The translations under genes and the position numbers were made by a program. Below are positions 1 through 5,610 of a DNA stretch of 7,699 nucleotides, in pieces; the stretch's first letter is position 1; each line of letters begins with the position of its first letter. Below the pieces are notes generated by a model. That model saw only the letters and a list, made by a program, of their open reading frames with translations, searched no databases and was not told where the DNA came from. The stretch spans positions 1 through 7,699 of the forward strand of contig JASLCK010000304.1 in assembly GCA_030151865.1 (NCBI GenBank), read 5' to 3'. Source of the stretch: Rhodospirillaceae bacterium (GTDB lineage Bacteria; Pseudomonadota; Alphaproteobacteria; Rhodospirillales; Magnetospirillaceae).

Positions 1-1
1 C

Positions 2-1099
2 CTGGCCAACGAACTGGATGTCGTCGAAGGCATGCAATTCGACCGCGGCTACCTGTCGCCCTACTTCATCAACAACCCCGAAAAGCAAGCCGCGATTCTG
101 GACAACCCCTTCGTGCTGCTGTTCGACAAGAAGATCAGCAACATCCGCGACCTGCTGCCTACCCTGGAGCAAGTTGCCAAGGCTGGCCGTCCCCTGCTGA
201 TCATTGCTGAAGATGTCGAAGGCGAAGCCCTGGCAACTTTGGTGGTGAACACCATCCGCGGCATCCTGAAGGTTGTGGCTGTGAAGGCGCCTGGCTTCGG
301 CGACCGCCGCAAGGCCATGCTGGAAGACATCGCCATCCTCACCGGTGGCCGTGCGATCTTCGAAGAAACCGGCATCAAGCTGGAAGGCGTGAAGCTCGAC
401 GACCTCGGCAAAGCCAAGCGCATCACTGTCGACAAGGACAACACGACCATCGTCGACGGCGCCGGCAAGCAGACTGACATTGCGGGCCGCATCAAACAGC
501 TGCGCAATCAGATTGAAGACACCACTTCGGACTACGACCGTGAAAAGCTGCAGGAACGTCTGGCCAAGCTGGCCGGCGGCGTGGCTGTCCTGAAGGTCGG
601 CGGCGGTAGCGAAGTCGAAGTGAAGGAACGCAAGGACCGCGTTGACGACGCCCTGCACGCCACCCGCGCCGCGGTGGAAGAAGGCATCGTTGCTGGTGGC
701 GGCGTCGCCCTGCTGTATTCGGTTCGCGCCCTGGACAACATCCAGTACACGAACGAAGATCAGAAGGTCGGTATCGACATCATCCGTCGCGCCCTGCAGG
801 CTCCGGTCCGTCAGATCGCCGAAAACGCTGGTGTCGATGGCGCCGTCGTTGCTGGCAAGCTGCTGGAATCGAGCGACACCAACTTCGGCTTCGATGCTCA
901 GAAGGGTGAATACACCGACATGATCAAGGCCGGCGTCATCGACCCGACCAAGGTTGTGCGCACTGCCCTGCAGGACGCCGCCTCGGTTGCCAGCCTGCTG
1001 ATCACCACCGAAGCTCTGATCGCCGAAAAGGCCGAGAAGAAGGCTCCGGCCATGCCGGGTGCCGGTGGCATGGGCGGCATGGGCGACATGGACTTCTAA
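2..1099 (+). CDS. groEL: Chaperonin GroEL (Hsp60), 5'-truncated by window edge
   Basis: This is the large subunit of the GroEL/GroES folding chamber, a cytosolic ATP-driven chaperonin. The reading frame is open from base 2 and gives 365 residues. By comparison with E. coli GroEL the window starts near residue 183, so about 547 residues are expected in full. Visible landmarks are the apical-domain start VVEGMQFDRGYLSPYF, KISNIRDLLP, IIAEDVEGEALATLVVNT, KAPGFGDRRKAMLEDIA, the equatorial segment TSDYDREKLQERLAKLAGGVAV, and DDALHATRAAVEEG. The second Asp of the last motif (bases 647-649) matches the ATPase Asp398 of E. coli. The tail is the usual flexible Gly-Met run GMGGMGDMDF before TAA. Codon choice leans to GAA, CTG and CGT, as in a highly expressed gene. 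groES is presumably upstream, outside the window. A terminator follows directly, so this looks like the end of the groESL operon. Many alphaproteobacteria carry several groEL copies; which copy this is cannot be told from here. Confidence 0.98.
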   Translation: MANELDVVEGMQFDRGYLSPYFINNPEKQAAILDNPFVLLFDKKISNIRDLLPTLEQVAKAGRPLLIIAEDVEGEALATLVVNTIRGILKVVAVKAPGFGDRRKAMLEDIAILTGGRAIFEETGIKLEGVKLDDLGKAKRITVDKDNTTIVDGAGKQTDIAGRIKQLRNQIEDTTSDYDREKLQERLAKLAGGVAVLKVGGGSEVEVKERKDRVDDALHATRAAVEEGIVAGGGVALLYSVRALDNIQYTNEDQKVGIDIIRRALQAPVRQIAENAGVDGAVVAGKLLESSDTNFGFDAQKGEYTDMIKAGVIDPTKVVRTALQDAASVASLLITTEALIAEKAEKKAPAMPGAGGMGGMGDMDF

Positions 1100-1127
1100 G
1101 TCCAATCGCCTGATCCGTTCATCAGGT

Positions 1128-1167
1128 AAAGCGAAGGCCGCATCGAAAGGTGCGGCCTTTTGCTTTT
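1128..1167 (+). terminator. Rho-independent terminator of groEL
   Basis: There is a perfect 9-bp inverted repeat, AAGGCCGCA (1134-1142) and TGCGGCCTT (1151-1159), around the 8-base loop TCGAAAGG. It is followed by T-rich sequence TTGCTTTT. An outer AAAGC (1128-1132) can pair with GCTTT (1162-1166) and lengthen the stem across a small internal loop. It lies 34 bases after the groEL stop codon and has the form of an intrinsic terminator. Confidence 0.9.
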
Positions 1168-1248
1168 GGGCGCCGTATCCAACCCACCACATTTTCGCCA
1201 TATTTGCAGCGTAGGGCCGCAGCTTCCTGTCTTGGGGATACCCATTCC

Positions 1249-2592
1249 ATGTCCGCTGCCCGTCTGCATCGCCTGTCCCGCCGCGCCCGTCTGTCCTGGT
1301 GGCGCTGGCTGCGACGCGCGGTGTTTTGGGGGGGCGCCCTGTCGGTGGGCCTGACGGCCATCCTGTTCGCCAAGGCGGCTGTTGCCGCCAGCGCCCTGTT
1401 TGACCGTGCCCTTTCCATATCCCCCATCCTGGCCCTGATCATCGCCCCAGCGGGCTTATGGCTGTCATCCTGGCTGACCCGCCGCTTCTTCCCCGGCGCA
1501 GGGGGCAGCGGCATTCCCCAGACCATCGCCGCCCTGGCCATGACCAGCCAGGACGCCCGCAGCAAGGTGCTGTCGCTGCGTCTGGCGGTCGGCAAGGTTC
1601 TGCTGACCCTGGTGGGTTTGTGCTCTGGCGCGTCGGTGGGACGCGAAGGTCCCAGCGTGCAAATCGGCGCGGCCATTCTGCACGATTTGGGGCGACGCAT
1701 CCGGCTGTCGCGCCCCGATCTTCAACGCGGCCTGATCCTGGCGGGCGGCGCGGCAGGCGTGGCCGGAGCCTTCAACACCCCCTTGGCTGGCGTTGTCTTC
1801 GCGATCGAGGAATTGAGCCGGTCCTTCGAAAGCAAGACCAGCGGATTGGTACTGACGGCGGTCATTCTGGCGGGCATCACTTCGTTGGCCGTGATGGGCA
1901 ACTACCACTATTTCGGCCATACCTCGGCTGGGCTGACCTTTGACCAAGCCTGGCGGGCGGTTCCGTTGTGCGGGGTGATCGGCGGCTTGCTGGGCGGATT
2001 GTTCAGCCAAAGCCTGATCCTGGCCGGACGGAAAGGCTTTCCCGGCGCATTGGGACGCTTCCGCGCCGCCTATCCCGACCGCTTCGCCGCCCTGTGCGGG
2101 CTGGGCTTGGCAGTCATCGGCATTCTGTCCCATGGGGCCACCTATGGCACCGGCTATGAACAAGCCAGTACCCTGCTGCACGGCGGCGGCGCGCCTTCGG
2201 TATGGTTCGGGGCGGAAAAGCTGCTGGCCACCAGTGTCAGTTATTTAAGCGGCATTCCCGGCGGCATCTTTGCCCCATCCCTGTCCATTGGGGCCGGGCT
2301 GGGGGCCGACATCGCCGCATTTCTGCCCGACATCCCACCGGCGGCCATTATCTTGTTGGGCATGGCCGCTTACTTCTCTGGCGTGGTCCAGGCCCCCATC
2401 ACCTCAGTGGTGATCATGCTGGAAATGACCGACAACAGCGACATGACCCTGCCCCTGATGGCGGCGGCGATGATCGCCTATGGCACCTCGAAACTGGTCT
2501 GTTCAGAACCATTCTATAAAGCAATGGCCAAAGCCTTCCTGAACAAGACTGAACAGTCTCGAAATCAAAGCGAAACTGTCCAAAAGGCATAA
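1249..2592 (+). CDS. clcA: ClC-family chloride/proton antiporter
   Basis: This is an inner-membrane ClC protein of 447 residues, predicted to exchange chloride (or a similar anion) for protons as a homodimer. The three anion-pathway signatures are present: GSGIP (86-90, pore Ser87), GREGP (131-135, gating Glu133) and GIFAP (339-343). Tyr423 in PFYKA aligns with the pore Tyr445 of E. coli ClcA. The second Glu of AIEEL (Glu188) aligns with the internal proton Glu203, which argues for an exchanger rather than a channel. Hydrophobic helices fill most of the chain. The short N-terminus is rich in Arg, and no C-terminal CBS domains are present. I chose ATG 1249 because GGGGA (1234-1238) sits 10 bases upstream. 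The frame stays open to a GTG at 1150, but that would start inside the groEL terminator. The symbol rests on family membership, not proven orthology. Gene-specific physiology (acid resistance, volume or charge balance) cannot be read from the sequence. Confidence 0.93.
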   Translation: MSAARLHRLSRRARLSWWRWLRRAVFWGGALSVGLTAILFAKAAVAASALFDRALSISPILALIIAPAGLWLSSWLTRRFFPGAGGSGIPQTIAALAMTSQDARSKVLSLRLAVGKVLLTLVGLCSGASVGREGPSVQIGAAILHDLGRRIRLSRPDLQRGLILAGGAAGVAGAFNTPLAGVVFAIEELSRSFESKTSGLVLTAVILAGITSLAVMGNYHYFGHTSAGLTFDQAWRAVPLCGVIGGLLGGLFSQSLILAGRKGFPGALGRFRAAYPDRFAALCGLGLAVIGILSHGATYGTGYEQASTLLHGGGAPSVWFGAEKLLATSVSYLSGIPGGIFAPSLSIGAGLGADIAAFLPDIPPAAIILLGMAAYFSGVVQAPITSVVIMLEMTDNSDMTLPLMAAAMIAYGTSKLVCSEPFYKAMAKAFLNKTEQSRNQSETVQKA

Positions 2593-2603
2593 GCGTTTAT
2601 GCC
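2586..2603. repeat. Inverted repeat spanning the ClC stop codon
   Basis: GGCATAA (2586-2592) and TTATGCC (2597-2603) form a perfect 7-bp dyad around GCGT. The stop codon TAA of the ClC gene is the end of the left arm. A T-rich stretch (TTGTTTTTAT, 2613-2622) follows about 10 bases after the stem, too far for a textbook intrinsic terminator. It could be a weak terminator, an mRNA 3'-end stabiliser or a protein-binding dyad; the sequence does not decide. Confidence 0.5.
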
Positions 2604-2638
2604 GCCCGGCTCGTTGTTTTTATAAGACGAAGACAGGC

Positions 2639-2676
2639 AGAATTCCGGCATTACAGCATCCCTGCCGGAAGGTTCT
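2639..2676 (+). promoter_or_regulatory. Hairpin covering the response-regulator ribosome binding site
   Basis: AGAATTCCGGCA (2639-2650) can pair with TGCCGGAA (2663-2670) and TTCT (2673-2676). This gives 8 plus 4 base pairs with a GG bulge (2671-2672) and a 12-base loop. The Shine-Dalgarno sequence GGAAGG (2667-2672) of the downstream gene lies in the 3' arm and its bulge, so the folded RNA should hinder ribosome access. A role as terminator of the ClC gene is an alternative, because T-rich sequence follows. The pairing is visible in the sequence; any regulatory role is inference. Confidence 0.5.
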
Positions 2677-2679
2677 TTT

Positions 2680-3120
2680 ATGGATCTGGCGATGGTGGCT
2701 GATCCAGCCCCTACCCCACACGACACCGCCTCGACTGACTTCTCTCAACCACCCCTGGTAACGGTGATCGAGGACGAAAGCATCGTCCTGGCCGGCTATC
2801 AGATGTTGTTTGAAAGCTGGGGCTATCGCGTGGTCGCCGTCTCCTCGGCGGAAGAAGCGATCGACAGTCTGGGCCGCGCCCACTGTTGTCCCGACATCAT
2901 CCTGGCCGACTACCGGCTCAAGGATAATCAAACCGGGGTTCAGGCCATCCGTTCCTTGCAGGAACTTTATGGCCACGACATCCCCGGCATTCTGATCACC
3001 GGCGACAGTTACGCTGAACGGCTGCGCGATGCGGCGTCCAGCGGCCTGCCGATCCTGCACAAGCCGGTCAAAAGCCTGCAATTGCAGTCTCTGGTCTGCC
3101 GTTATCTGAACCGCAAATAA
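2680..3120 (+). CDS. Single-domain response regulator (CheY-like receiver)
   Basis: This 146-residue protein has one receiver domain (about 26-145) behind a Pro/Thr/Ala-rich N-terminal stretch of about 25 residues. The phospho-acceptor pocket is complete: acidic pair Glu31-Asp32 (VIEDE), phospho-acceptor Asp77 (LADYRL), switch Thr107 (ITGD) and Lys128 (HKPV). There is no DNA-binding or enzymatic output domain, so it should work by protein contact or as a phosphorelay intermediate. The LADYRLKDNQTG pattern resembles the receivers found at the C-terminus of hybrid histidine kinases, so it may be a detached receiver of that kind. GGAAGG (2667-2672) lies 7 bases before ATG 2680 and supports the start; a second ATG lies four codons later. 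No kinase is in the window. It follows the ClC gene by 87 bp on the same strand, and co-transcription is possible but not shown. Its partner is unknown. Confidence 0.92.
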   Translation: MDLAMVADPAPTPHDTASTDFSQPPLVTVIEDESIVLAGYQMLFESWGYRVVAVSSAEEAIDSLGRAHCCPDIILADYRLKDNQTGVQAIRSLQELYGHDIPGILITGDSYAERLRDAASSGLPILHKPVKSLQLQSLVCRYLNRK

Positions 3121-3135
3121 AGCCGCCGCTCAGGA

Positions 3136-3945
3136 TTACGGCAACGATTCGATCAATCGGCCGCCAACCCGCACCGGGCAAACCCGTTTGGCCAGACCGG
3201 TCTGATCATTGGTTTCCACATAAACGCCGCACAACGTGCCTTCACCCTCGGCGGGGCTCAGACGCTCGCCCGGAACTTTGCGGGTAAAGCGGGCGGTGGC
3301 GGCTTCCTTTTTCATACCGATCACCGAGTCATAATCGCCGCACATGCCCGCATCGGTCTGATAGGCGGTACCGCCCGGCAGAATCTGCGCATCGGCGGTG
3401 GGAACATGACTGTGGCTGCCCACCACCAGAGAGGCGCGGCCGTCGCAGAAATAGCCCATGGACATCTTTTCGCTGGTGGCCTCGCCATGGATATCGACGA
3501 TCACCGCCTGCACGGTGGCCCCCAGCCGTTGACGGGTCAGTTCCTGCTCAATGGCGGCAAAGGGATCGTCCAGCGGATCCATGAACAAGCGCCCCATCAC
3601 CTGCATGACCAGCACCTTGCGCCCGCGCGAGGCGGTATAGACGCCCGCTCCCTTGCCAGGAGTGCCCTTGGGATAATTAAGCGGGCGCAACACCCGCGCA
3701 TCGGCGTCAAGAAAGGGGATGATCTCGCGCTGGTCCCAAGTGTGGTTGCCCAGCGTCACCACATCGACGCCGGCTTGGAACATTTCTTCGCAAATCTTCT
3801 GGGTGATGCCAAAGCCGTGAGCGGCGTTCTCGCCATTGACCACCACGAAATCCAGGGACAGCCGTTCGCGCAGGGTCGGCAGATGTTTGACCACGGCCTC
3901 GCGGCCCGAACGGCCCAACACGTCCCCGCAATACAACAGCTTCAT
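3136..3945 (-). CDS. ymdB: YmdB-type calcineurin-like metallophosphoesterase
   Basis: This 269-residue protein belongs to the YmdB/TIGR00282 metallophosphoesterase family. Bacillus subtilis YmdB is about the same length and hydrolyses 2',3'-cyclic nucleotides, affecting biofilm and RNA turnover. The metal ligands are in the expected order: Asp8 (CGDVLGRSGR), Glu39-Asn40 (NGEN), Asn67-His68 (GNHTWDQRE), His153 (IHGEATSEK) and His178/His180 (GSHSHVPTAD). No signal peptide is visible, so it is probably cytosolic. The frame opens at a GTG two codons upstream, but GGAG lies only 3 bases from that GTG and 9 bases from ATG 3945, so I chose the ATG. It begins 6 bases after the 5-FCL stop codon and should be translated from the same mRNA. 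Its 3' end faces the response regulator, with only 15 bp between the two stop codons. The substrate in this organism is inferred from the family. Confidence 0.95.
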   Translation of the reverse strand: MKLLYCGDVLGRSGREAVVKHLPTLRERLSLDFVVVNGENAAHGFGITQKICEEMFQAGVDVVTLGNHTWDQREIIPFLDADARVLRPLNYPKGTPGKGAGVYTASRGRKVLVMQVMGRLFMDPLDDPFAAIEQELTRQRLGATVQAVIVDIHGEATSEKMSMGYFCDGRASLVVGSHSHVPTADAQILPGGTAYQTDAGMCGDYDSVIGMKKEAATARFTRKVPGERLSPAEGEGTLCGVYVETNDQTGLAKRVCPVRVGGRLIESLP

Positions 3946-3951
3946 CGTCAC

Positions 3952-4572
3952 CTACTCCGTCTGTCCGATTTTCAGGAGCCCCTGTTCGGTCAGCACCCAA
4001 TCCAGGGCCTGATCATGGTCCCCACGCGGCACGCTGTCCACCTGCTGGGCCGCAAAAGCAATTCCCACCGTTAAGACCGGACGGCGCGCCCGCCAATATT
4101 CCAAGCTGCGGTCATAATAACCGCCGCCATAGCCCAGCCGTCCCCCGTGGCGATCAAAGGCCAGCAACGGTAAAAGCACCACATCGGGGGCCAAAACCGG
4201 GGAGTCCTCGGTCGGGTGACGGGTGCCGTGCGGCCCGCACTCCAACCGGTCACCCGTCGCCCAGCGACGAAAATCCAGGGGGGCATCGCGGCGCACCACC
4301 ACCGGCAATGCCGTGATCAGCCGCATATTCGACGCCAGATGCACCAACAAAGGCCGGGGATCGATTTCCTCGCCCATCGGCCAATAGCCCGCCACCACTT
4401 GCCCCGCCTGAAGCGTTGCCGCCAGCCGAGACGCTGCAAAATGCTTTGGCAGTTCCAAAGCTGCCGCGCCCCCCCCTTGGGCAAACAGGCAACGCCGCGC
4501 CGCCAGCATACGGGCGCGCAGGTCGCGTTTTTCCAGATCAAGGGGGGAAGAATCGGCGGGTGGTATCGTCAT
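3952..4572 (-). CDS. ygfA: 5-formyltetrahydrofolate cyclo-ligase (5-FCL)
   Basis: This enzyme uses ATP to convert 5-formyl-THF to 5,10-methenyl-THF, returning a storage folate to the one-carbon pool. It is 206 residues long, normal for the family. Seen in order: the N-terminal basic stretch EKRDLRARM (Lys15, likely nucleotide contact), YWPMGEEIDPRPLL (63-76), the family signature from PLLAFD (135-140) through RLGYGGGYYDR (145-155), and the C-terminal AFAAQQVDSVPRGDHD and LTEQGL. ATG 4572 was chosen because it places these motifs at usual positions. Its only nearby Shine-Dalgarno match, AAAGG, is just one base away, so the start is less certain; an in-frame GTG at 4632 would add 20 Gly/Ser-rich residues. 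It lies directly downstream of the 6S RNA gene on the same strand, the ssrS-ygfA order known from E. coli and common in proteobacteria, and 6 bases before ymdB. Read-through from the 6S promoter probably contributes to expression. Confidence 0.94.
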   Translation of the reverse strand: MTIPPADSSPLDLEKRDLRARMLAARRCLFAQGGGAAALELPKHFAASRLAATLQAGQVVAGYWPMGEEIDPRPLLVHLASNMRLITALPVVVRRDAPLDFRRWATGDRLECGPHGTRHPTEDSPVLAPDVVLLPLLAFDRHGGRLGYGGGYYDRSLEYWRARRPVLTVGIAFAAQQVDSVPRGDHDQALDWVLTEQGLLKIGQTE

Positions 4573-4656
4573 GCCTTTGGCCCGGACAAGGGACCCTGTC
4601 TTGGATCCTGTCCCACTGCCCCCGAACCCCACCCGACGGGAGCAAACAGTAAAAAA

Positions 4657-4824
4657 GCGGAGCGGAGCCGCGAAGGCCGTTGGCTTGTCTATCCCTCCGT
4701 GGCCTGCGTAAGCAGGTGGGAGCCATATATCAGGACCACGATCCTGACAGGGACAGCCCCCTGGAGTTCAAACATTGGCCCCGGGGATCAGTATGGCCTG
4801 ACGCACCCCGCAGCGCCCGCTCCT
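4657..4824 (-). ncRNA. ssrS: 6S RNA
   Basis: 6S RNA mimics an open promoter and binds sigma70-RNA polymerase, damping transcription in stationary phase. It is called here from position and structure. It lies between zapA and 5-FCL on their strand, the classic ssrS site. About 168 nt can fold into a long rod: GGAGCGG (4823-4817) pairs with CCGCTCC (4665-4659), GCG (4804-4802) with CGC (4672-4670), and AGGCC (4799-4795) with GGCCT (4678-4674). The 3' side of the central region holds the small hairpin CCTGC-TTAC-GCAGG (4716-4703), typical of 6S. Near the tip, TCAGGA/TCCTGA (4747-4742/4735-4730) can pair; CAGGG/CCCTG (4763-4759/4752-4748) is a further possible stem. A U6 run (4656-4651) marks a plausible 3' end. 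The 5' end is set from the promoter at 4832-4860. Exact ends could differ by several bases. Large overlapping open frames here show no protein signature. Confidence 0.87.
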
Positions 4825-4831
4825 GTTGCGG

Positions 4832-4860
4832 AATTTAGGCAGTCTCGAGCCGTTGTGCAA
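4832..4860 (-). promoter_or_regulatory. Predicted sigma70 promoter of the 6S RNA
   Basis: On the minus strand TTGCAC (4860-4855), a 17-base spacer and TAAATT (4837-4832) resemble a sigma70 promoter. Three of six bases match the -35 consensus and four of six the -10. Transcription would start near 4824-4826, just where the terminal stem of the 6S RNA begins. The -10 box contains the zapA stop codon TAA, so the promoter is embedded in the end of the zapA gene. The agreement between predicted start and RNA structure supports the call. Confidence 0.5.
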
Positions 4861-5212
4861 TGGCTTCGATATGTTGAGCCATGGCGGTCAGCCCTGCGGC
4901 CATGGCGGCGTCGGCCTCGGCGTCGATCACCTTGACCACTTCGCGCACCACCTGCGGCTCGGGCGGGGGGGTGTTTTCCAGGGCGGCCACATGCTCCTGA
5001 TACTGCTTTTTCTGCTCGTTCATCTCGTCCACCAGGGACAAGGCGACCATCAGCAGCAGCCGGGCATCGCTGGTCTGGCCCACCACGCGCTGCAAGCCGC
5101 TGGCGCGGCGCTCCACCTCGGCGGCCAGGCTGGAGATGTAGTCTTCCTGGCCTTCGTCGCAGGTCAGGTCATAGGGACGCCCGACAATGGACAGGGAAAC
5201 GGTCGAGGCCAT
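4835..5212 (-). CDS. zapA: Cell division protein ZapA
   Basis: ZapA binds FtsZ and bundles protofilaments at the division ring in the cytosol. The 125-residue protein shows the family pattern: an N-terminal beta region with SIVGRPYDLTCDEGQE (8-23), then SSLAAEVERRA (27-37), RLLLMVALSLVDEM (51-64), and a following coiled-coil helix through EQKKQYQEHVAALEN. A Pro-rich break (TPPPEP, 81-86) separates a C-terminal helical tail (about 87-123) that is longer than in E. coli ZapA (109 residues in total). ATG 5212 is supported by GGAAGG 9 bases upstream. Only 5 bases separate it from the stop codon of the preceding coiled-coil gene, so the two should be translated from one message. The 6S RNA gene follows directly, as in many proteobacteria. 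Confidence 0.94.
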   Translation of the reverse strand: MASTVSLSIVGRPYDLTCDEGQEDYISSLAAEVERRASGLQRVVGQTSDARLLLMVALSLVDEMNEQKKQYQEHVAALENTPPPEPQVVREVVKVIDAEADAAMAAGLTAMAQHIEAIAQRLETA

Positions 5213-5217
5213 GGCCC

Positions 5218-5460
5218 TTATCCTTCCAGAATGGTTTTGATGCGCCCGATGGCCCCGTCCAGGCGGGATTCCACCATGCGGCTGGCGTGATCGAGACGGG
5301 TGTAATCGTCGCGCACCGCCTGTAGCTGAGCCGCCAGGAAACGGTCGTCGCCCGCCCGGTCAATCTGCTGGGCAGCGGCGGCCTCCAGGCGGGTCAGGGC
5401 CTGTTCAAGCCGGGCCAGCGCGGCGCGGCTGTGCGGAAGCTGGCTGATGTCGCCGTTCAA
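5218..5460 (-). CDS. Small coiled-coil protein upstream of zapA
   Basis: This 80-residue protein is almost entirely predicted helix, with heptad-like Leu/Ala/Ile spacing from about 11 to 78 (RAALARLEQALTRLEAAAAQ and RMVESRLDGAIGRIKTILEG). There is no signal peptide or membrane segment. Small helical proteins of the DUF4164 kind precede zapA in many alphaproteobacteria, and I suspect that family, but the assignment is from memory and tentative. TTG at 5460 is the only reasonable start: GGAGAG ends 5 bases before it, an in-frame TGA closes the frame about nine codons upstream, and the next in-frame ATG would discard most of the protein. Position and a 5-base gap to zapA suggest a helper of ZapA or FtsZ, by analogy with the coiled-coil partner ZapB of E. 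coli; that link is inference. Confidence 0.75.
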   Translation of the reverse strand: MNGDISQLPHSRAALARLEQALTRLEAAAAQQIDRAGDDRFLAAQLQAVRDDYTRLDHASRMVESRLDGAIGRIKTILEG

Positions 5461-5520
5461 AATGGCTCTCCGGGTCGGAAAAGATCATGGGGAGCCAACA
5501 TCCTTGGCCCCTGGACCACA

Positions 5521-5549
5521 ACTTTAGAAGCCCAGGCGCGACAGGTCAA
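5521..5549 (-). promoter_or_regulatory. Predicted sigma70 promoter of the coiled-coil/zapA operon
   Basis: On the minus strand TTGACC (5549-5544), exactly 17 bases, then TAAAGT (5526-5521) make a good sigma70-like promoter: five of six bases match the -35 consensus and four of six the -10. Transcription would begin near 5514, leaving a leader of about 54 nt before the TTG start at 5460. One copy of an 11-bp direct repeat lies inside the spacer, which fits an operator, though no regulator is known. Confidence 0.6.
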
Positions 5550-5610
5550 TTTTGTTTGATTTCCAACCTCTGCGGCATCACTTCGGGACCAGGAGCGCGC
5601 AGGCGCGACA
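5533..5610. repeat. Pair of 11-bp direct repeats CAGGCGCGACA
   Basis: CAGGCGCGACA occurs at 5533-5543 and again at 5600-5610, a 67-bp period. With flanks it becomes GCNCAGGCGCGACA. Both copies are in the intergenic region between the divergent zapA operon and purQ, the first within the promoter spacer of the zapA operon. They may be binding sites for one regulator; chance is possible in GC-rich DNA. Confidence 0.45.

Noticed and set aside
1150..1248. Upstream extension of the ClC protein from GTG 1150
   Set aside because: It would begin inside the groEL terminator hairpin and adds an unfamiliar 33-residue segment; ATG 1249 has a Shine-Dalgarno match.
1465..2181. 238-codon minus-strand open frame opposite the ClC gene
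   Set aside because: Gln/Ala/Gly-rich low-complexity shadow with no recognisable motif; the plus strand carries all ClC signatures.
3406..4074. 222-codon plus-strand open frame over ymdB and 5-FCL
   Set aside because: His-rich antisense product with no family features; both minus-strand genes there are well supported.
4216..4935. 239-codon plus-strand open frame crossing 5-FCL, the 6S RNA and zapA
   Set aside because: It crosses three better-supported features and its product is Pro/Arg/Trp-rich without motifs.
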